Assembly: GCA_012295275.1 (NCBI GenBank)
Contig: CM022672.1
Coordinates: 7,754,884 to 7,818,883, forward strand
Length of the DNA stretch: 64,000 nt
Reading direction: 5' to 3'
From: Chrysomallon squamiferum
Taxonomy: Eukaryota > Mollusca > Gastropoda > Neomphalida > Peltospiridae
The notes below the pieces were generated by a model, which worked only from the letters and a program-made list of their open reading frames with translations, was not told the origin of the DNA and searched no databases. Numbering within the stretch: position 1 is the first letter of the stretch; each line of letters opens with the position of its first letter. Shown one piece after another: positions 59,143 to 64,000 of this stretch. The translations under genes were made by a program, and so were the position numbers.

Positions 59143-60360
59143 AATTCTGTTCACACATTGTATGCATAGTTTAAAATTACACTGTCATAATGACTCTGAG
59201 TCTTGAAAGATTGTGATATTTCTTGCAAAGTCTCTAATGCTGATATTTTATGAACAGTTGAAATTCATATTGAGTAGTAAGTAATATTGATTCTTGAAAT
59301 ACCAATATGGTACTGAAATTCATATGGAATATTGAATAATATTGATTCTTGGACTACTGAATGATATTGAAAGTACTAAATATTACTGAATCTTGAAATT
59401 CTGAGTAACACTGTACAAGATTTCTGTGATGGTTTTTTTTATTAAGATCAGTAGATGTAATGTTTATAAAAGTGAAATGTATTCATATGGAGCTGTGTGT
59501 GATGTTTCATGGAGCTTAATAATGTGATGAAATTTAGGAACTCAGTGTTCTTGTTAATGTATGCCAGTATTTATATGGAGTGTTGAGTGCTGTTGACAGT
59601 AATGTAGAAATAGTATGTTGACTCTGAATGGAACATTAATTAATGTAGAAAACTGATTGACAGTCATTTCTGTATGAAGATCAGACTGTTCTAAAATATA
59701 TCATTCTGTGCAGTTAAATTAAGTTGAAGCTTGTGTCGACTGGCCTTGAGTTTAAAGTTGTTGATATTTGTCAAAGATTTATATTACCTTTTTATGTAAA
59801 ACAAATTCTTCTTCTATGTGCTTTGCAATTATAGTATAATCAGCAAAACATAAAAACCACATGTTTGTCTTTCCAGTCAGAAAATGTAACCAGTAACTGT
59901 TAACATTTGCTTGACAAATCAGTTTTTTAATGTTATTGTTTGTCAAGTTGTTAAATGTTTTATTTTTTAAAAAAGGCATGTTTGTGTTTAAGTAAAGTTA
60001 GAATTGTAACTGCTGAGTTTTGACAAACACTGCTGCTTTGTGATAGAACTTTCCTAGTCGTGTAAGTGATGTTAAATCTGTTTATGGCTTACTGGGTTTA
60101 TGTCAGTGTCTTTTATGCACATTTATGATTTTCTTTCTGTATTGGTTAGGATAATGTACATAATAGTGCATAAACTTGATTCTTTATGCAAGACGAATTT
60201 GTATTTCTTTTTTTTTTTATGTCAGCTGTCAACAGTAATCATGTCTATAATTTGAAGTTGTTCCCTGTTGTTTTAGAGAGTTTTGTTGTAAAGAAAAATA
60301 CCATTGTCTCATATACAACAGTGTTTAGTACATCTTGCATATAGGATCAAATAAATATTT
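59143..60360 (+). other. 3' untranslated region of the zinc-finger gene
   Basis: About 1.2 kb without coding signal, moderately less AT-rich than the next stretch, ending with AATAAA at 60350-60355 followed by an A-rich segment. It is the likely 3'UTR and polyadenylation site. Confidence 0.5.
60350..60355 (+). terminator. Putative polyadenylation signal
   Basis: AATAAA followed by A-rich sequence about 1.2 kb after the zinc-finger stop codon. Confidence 0.5.
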
Positions 60361-60770
60361 TAATTTAAAAAACCAAAAAAAACCAACAACAACAAGAAAA
60401 AAAACCCCCAAAATACTGATATTTGTATATACCAGTGTTGTTAACATTTGTTTAATATTGTCATTGTTTTTGTTTTTTTAATTTAAACATTGATTGGATG
60501 GTTTGTTGCAGTCTTAGTGTGCCTTGTTTGTTGTTGGTATGTTACAAAATAGTTAAGGATATTACTAGTTTTCTTTCATTTTTGATTATTTTATTATTGT
60601 TTACTTACTACAATCATAACTATTTACTACCTTTTATGTTGTTTATGATACTTTACAGTGTTTTGTACTGTTTTATATAATCAGAGAAGTGTACAATCAT
60701 ACATAGTGTTGATGTATGCAATATTTTACTTTCAAGGTACTTTTCTTTTTTATTTATATATTTGATTTTT

Positions 60771-60890
60771 ATACATACGTACATACATACATACATACAT
60801 ACATACATACATACATACATACATACATACATACATACATAAATACATACATACATACATACATACATACATCCATACATATATACATAC
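60771..60890. repeat. (ACAT)n microsatellite
   Basis: Tetranucleotide run of about 120 bp, interrupted once near 60840. Confidence 0.95.
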
Positions 60891-62184
60891 ATACATATAT
60901 ATATCTTTTTCTTCTTTAAATTTACGATTTATCTTTCTTTTTTTTTTTTAAATGTGCCAAACTGATACCTTTTATTCCATAAATTATTTGGATTACTTCT
61001 TTTTTTTTTAATTCTTTGAACAATGTAAAAAAAAAAAAAAAAAAAAAATTTTAAAGCCAAACATTTTACATAGATAATATTAATTAGATGTTTCAGATTC
61101 TTTAAATGGAATGTAGAATACATTCAGACTAATTGTAATGATTTAGGTATAAAAGCCTGTATTAACCATTAATCCTGATTGTAAAAGCAAATAAATTAAT
61201 GTGTATTAATAAAGTAATGCTATATATATTTGATATTTTAAAAAGGTTACCTTGGTTAACATGGTGACTTTAAGTTCAGGAGAATTGTCAGTGTCTGGTT
61301 TTGAGTGCAATATACTTATTAATGACATATTTGTAAAATCACCTAATGGTAGGTAATACAAGGATTTGTTAAGGGATATTATTAAATAGCATGCTGTACA
61401 GCTAGTCCAATATACTTTGTTATCTGTGACCTGAAATGAATATCACAATACAATAATAATTTAAAATAATTAGATTTTTGTTTGTAGTCATACGCAAATA
61501 CTAGTTTACATACATGAAGAAAGAAAAGGAATTTTAATTTTTTTTATTTTTTTAAATTTGTTAGTTTTTTATAATTTGTTAGTGGTTTCCATTTGTTTCC
61601 AGCTGTGTAAGCAGTTATCATGAAGCTGTACAATACTATTACTTGATTTAGAAGCTATTGTTGTTTCTAATACTACAGAACTTTATTTCCTCTTCTCACA
61701 TCTGTTAATTTATTTATGTTGAATTGATTGATAGAAGTTGTTAATTCTATGATTTATAAACAAATAATATGTAAAACAATTAACCAAAATAGAAGTACAG
61801 TTTCCTGTTGATTTTAAATTTAAAGTATTGGTACTTCATATTACACAGGCCTGTAATGAGACTTACATAATTATAGAGATTAAATTTGTGTTTTCTCATA
61901 AACTAGAAACAAAAATGGAGAGAAAAAACAATAATTATTTCATAGGTCACAGTAACAGTTTCTGTATATGAAAATGAACATAATTTAAATATCATACTTT
62001 GTTTTCATAACTGTCTGCAGTTCTTGTTTTTGTAACATGTTTCTGGAGATACATTTCATAATATTATTTTATTATTTTTGATTTTTAGACTTTTAAATGC
62101 AGTTGTATGCCAACAATTGTAAACTCTTTATATGTAAAACTGCTTAAATTCTGCATAATTTAGCAAAAATGTTGTAAATATATC

Positions 62185-62218
<34 letters not shown>

Positions 62219-62976
62219 TAGTATTTGATATTGGTTACATGTTGTTGCATTTAACTATCATCTTTTTAATTTTGTTTCCTTTTATTGGTATTATTTCCAT
62301 TATAAAATAGTCCAGGTGACATTTTTATTTTTGTCAAATTATGGAGGTATTTTCAGATTGATTTTTAATAAACCAAAATGCAGCATTTCTAATAATAAAA
62401 ATAGTCAGAAATCCATGTTACTGTTAATAGAAAAATGGCATAAATAGGTTTTATATTTTTTTCTTGAAATGTTATTGGGGTTTCTGCCAGAAATTTTTAT
62501 GTGAAGTCAGTCAGATATTTCCAAAAACTGACCCCATTGTGCATGTGTGTGTGTGTGTGTGTGCGTGTGTGTGCGTGTGTGTGTGTGATTTTAAAGAATC
62601 AAAAATGTTTACATAGCTGTAAGTATAATTAAAGTACTTCATTCACTAGAGAATTTTCTTTCGTGATATTCACTATTTAAATTTTTTTTATAATATTATA
62701 AAAATATAATCAGTATTTATTTTACATACGCGGAATATGTATTTGAATGTTTGAATTATTTTAACATATTATTTGCAGGCAAAAACCCTGAATATATATA
62801 GAACTATCAGATTTAGTTCAGTTGTCACAGCAATTTTATTAGCTTCTGGATAAGCAGCATTGTTATGTTTGTACAGTTTTACTTCTACATCATAATTCTG
62901 ATGTAACCTGACCTAGATCTAATTAAAAGTTGAATTTTTAGATATCCTTTGATATTAGGGAGATTTTTATTTGCCA

Positions 62977-63050
62977 GTGTATACAGCTTTGGTCACACTT
63001 GTATTTTATCAAATATTTTTCATTCAGTTAACTTGCTAAATTTTATCATA
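62977..63050. repeat. Dispersed repeat copy 2
   Basis: Same orientation as, and similar to, 43378-43450: GTGTATACAGCTTTGGTCAC then TATTTTA-CAAATA and CATTCAG. Family not identified. Confidence 0.6.
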
Positions 63051-64000
63051 ATGTGTTAAGAAAAATAATTTTTCATTTGTTTCTCTGTGTTTGAATGCAT
63101 AAGAGTTAGATTTTATTCTTCTTAATTTCATTTTTTAAACAGAAGAGACAGAAGAGGAGTAGAAAGGTATGAAAAAGGTAGAGGTATGGAGAGAAACTGG
63201 ATAGATTTTACAAATGAAATCTTTTTATTCATTTATTGAGTTTATCGTATTGATTAAAGTATATTTAGTATTATACTTTCATTACTTATTGGAAGTTATG
63301 ATCTGGGTCAGTATATTTCAAATAATTTAAAGATTACTGAAAAATTATGATTGATAGGCAAGTTTTTGCTTGAGGCATAACTTTATTAACAGTTGCCAAA
63401 TTTTTATATAATTTAAATTAGATACCTCATTAGAATTTTACATATTTATTTGTTGAAATTATTATTATTTGCTTAATTAGAAATAACAAAACAAAACAAT
63501 TTAAAAGCTATATATATAAATATATATTCCTTTTTTTTAAATATCTTTTCAAAATATATGCAGTGGTTATTTCATGTCCAATTGTGGGTCACAGTTTAAT
63601 GTCTTGTCATTTACAATGTATATTAGTAATATTGATTTTATAAATATTTTTCATATAGATTGTTGGAACAATGAAATTTTGTATTTATTTATTTTGTATT
63701 TTTTTTTTTTTTGAACAAATTGCCCTTAGCAATTGAATTGTAATCATTAAGCTTCTGCAATGTATACAAATATTAGTCATTATTATTGCTGAAGGCTCAT
63801 TTTAAAGTCAACTTTTTTATATTTTTATTTAATTATTTTATGATATTATGAATGTGTTGTTGCTACAGTTTTAAAATTATTTTAAATACCTCCATTTTTC
63901 TAACAGTTGTAAATCCTTAGCAGTTAGGTATATAACTGATTAACTTTAAAATGCTACTAAATTTTTAGTTACATAACTGAAAAGTTACTGAAATGGTAAA

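Larger units (their letters stand above)
60361..64000. other. Intergenic DNA to the window end
   Basis: AT-rich, with an (ACAT)n run at 60771-60890, (GT)n runs at 62187-62215 and 62547-62586 and homopolymers. The repeat copy at 62977-63050 is listed separately. No gene seen. Confidence 0.6.

Overview
The window is animal nuclear DNA: AT-rich, full of microsatellites, with genes cut by GT-AG introns. I infer a lophotrochozoan, most likely a mollusc. The grounds are an expanded mind-bomb (MIB)-type E3 ligase family, divergent class A GPCRs, a C2H2 zinc-finger gene and decayed Tigger, hAT, MULE and Merlin-like DNA transposons. I cannot assign a species.

Region 1 (1-38570) is a head-to-tail tandem array of three paralogous MIB-like genes on the + strand, repeating about every 14 kb. 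Each intact copy has 17 coding exons, with intron phases conserved between copies. The protein order is MIB/HERC2 - ZZ zinc finger - MIB/HERC2 - one MIB repeat (SH3-like) - short DLPSDPL repeats - about nine ankyrin repeats with an acidic insert - a C-terminal all-cysteine RING-like domain. Copy A (376-9095) enters at exon 4; its ankyrin exon 12 is cut by, and exon 13 lost in, a 200-N assembly gap. Copy B (13850-24935) carries frameshifts in exons 8 and 10 and is read as a pseudogene or a gene for a truncated, RING-less product. Copy C (27623-38268) is complete, 809 codons plus stop. Introns carry intron-specific minisatellites and transposon remnants, some shared by only two of the three copies, which gives a mosaic duplication history.

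Region 2 (38570-48100) is gene-poor and holds two apparently intronless class A GPCR genes: a divergent receptor at 42323-43228 (+) and a biogenic-amine-like receptor at 46975-48063 (-). A Merlin/IS1595-like transposase fragment lies between them.

Region 3 (48100-54100) is microsatellite-rich intergenic DNA in which I see no gene. Region 4 (about 54195-60360) is a two- or three-exon gene for a nuclear C2H2 protein with nine zinc fingers and five SUMO-consensus motifs. From 60360 to the end I see only AT-rich intergenic DNA with microsatellites and one dispersed repeat.

The most unusual features are the tandem family of unusual MIB-like ligases, the arrays of decoy splice acceptors in intron 5 of every copy (with an inverted segment of the same array in intron 13 of copy B), and the conflicting sharing of transposon insertions between copies.
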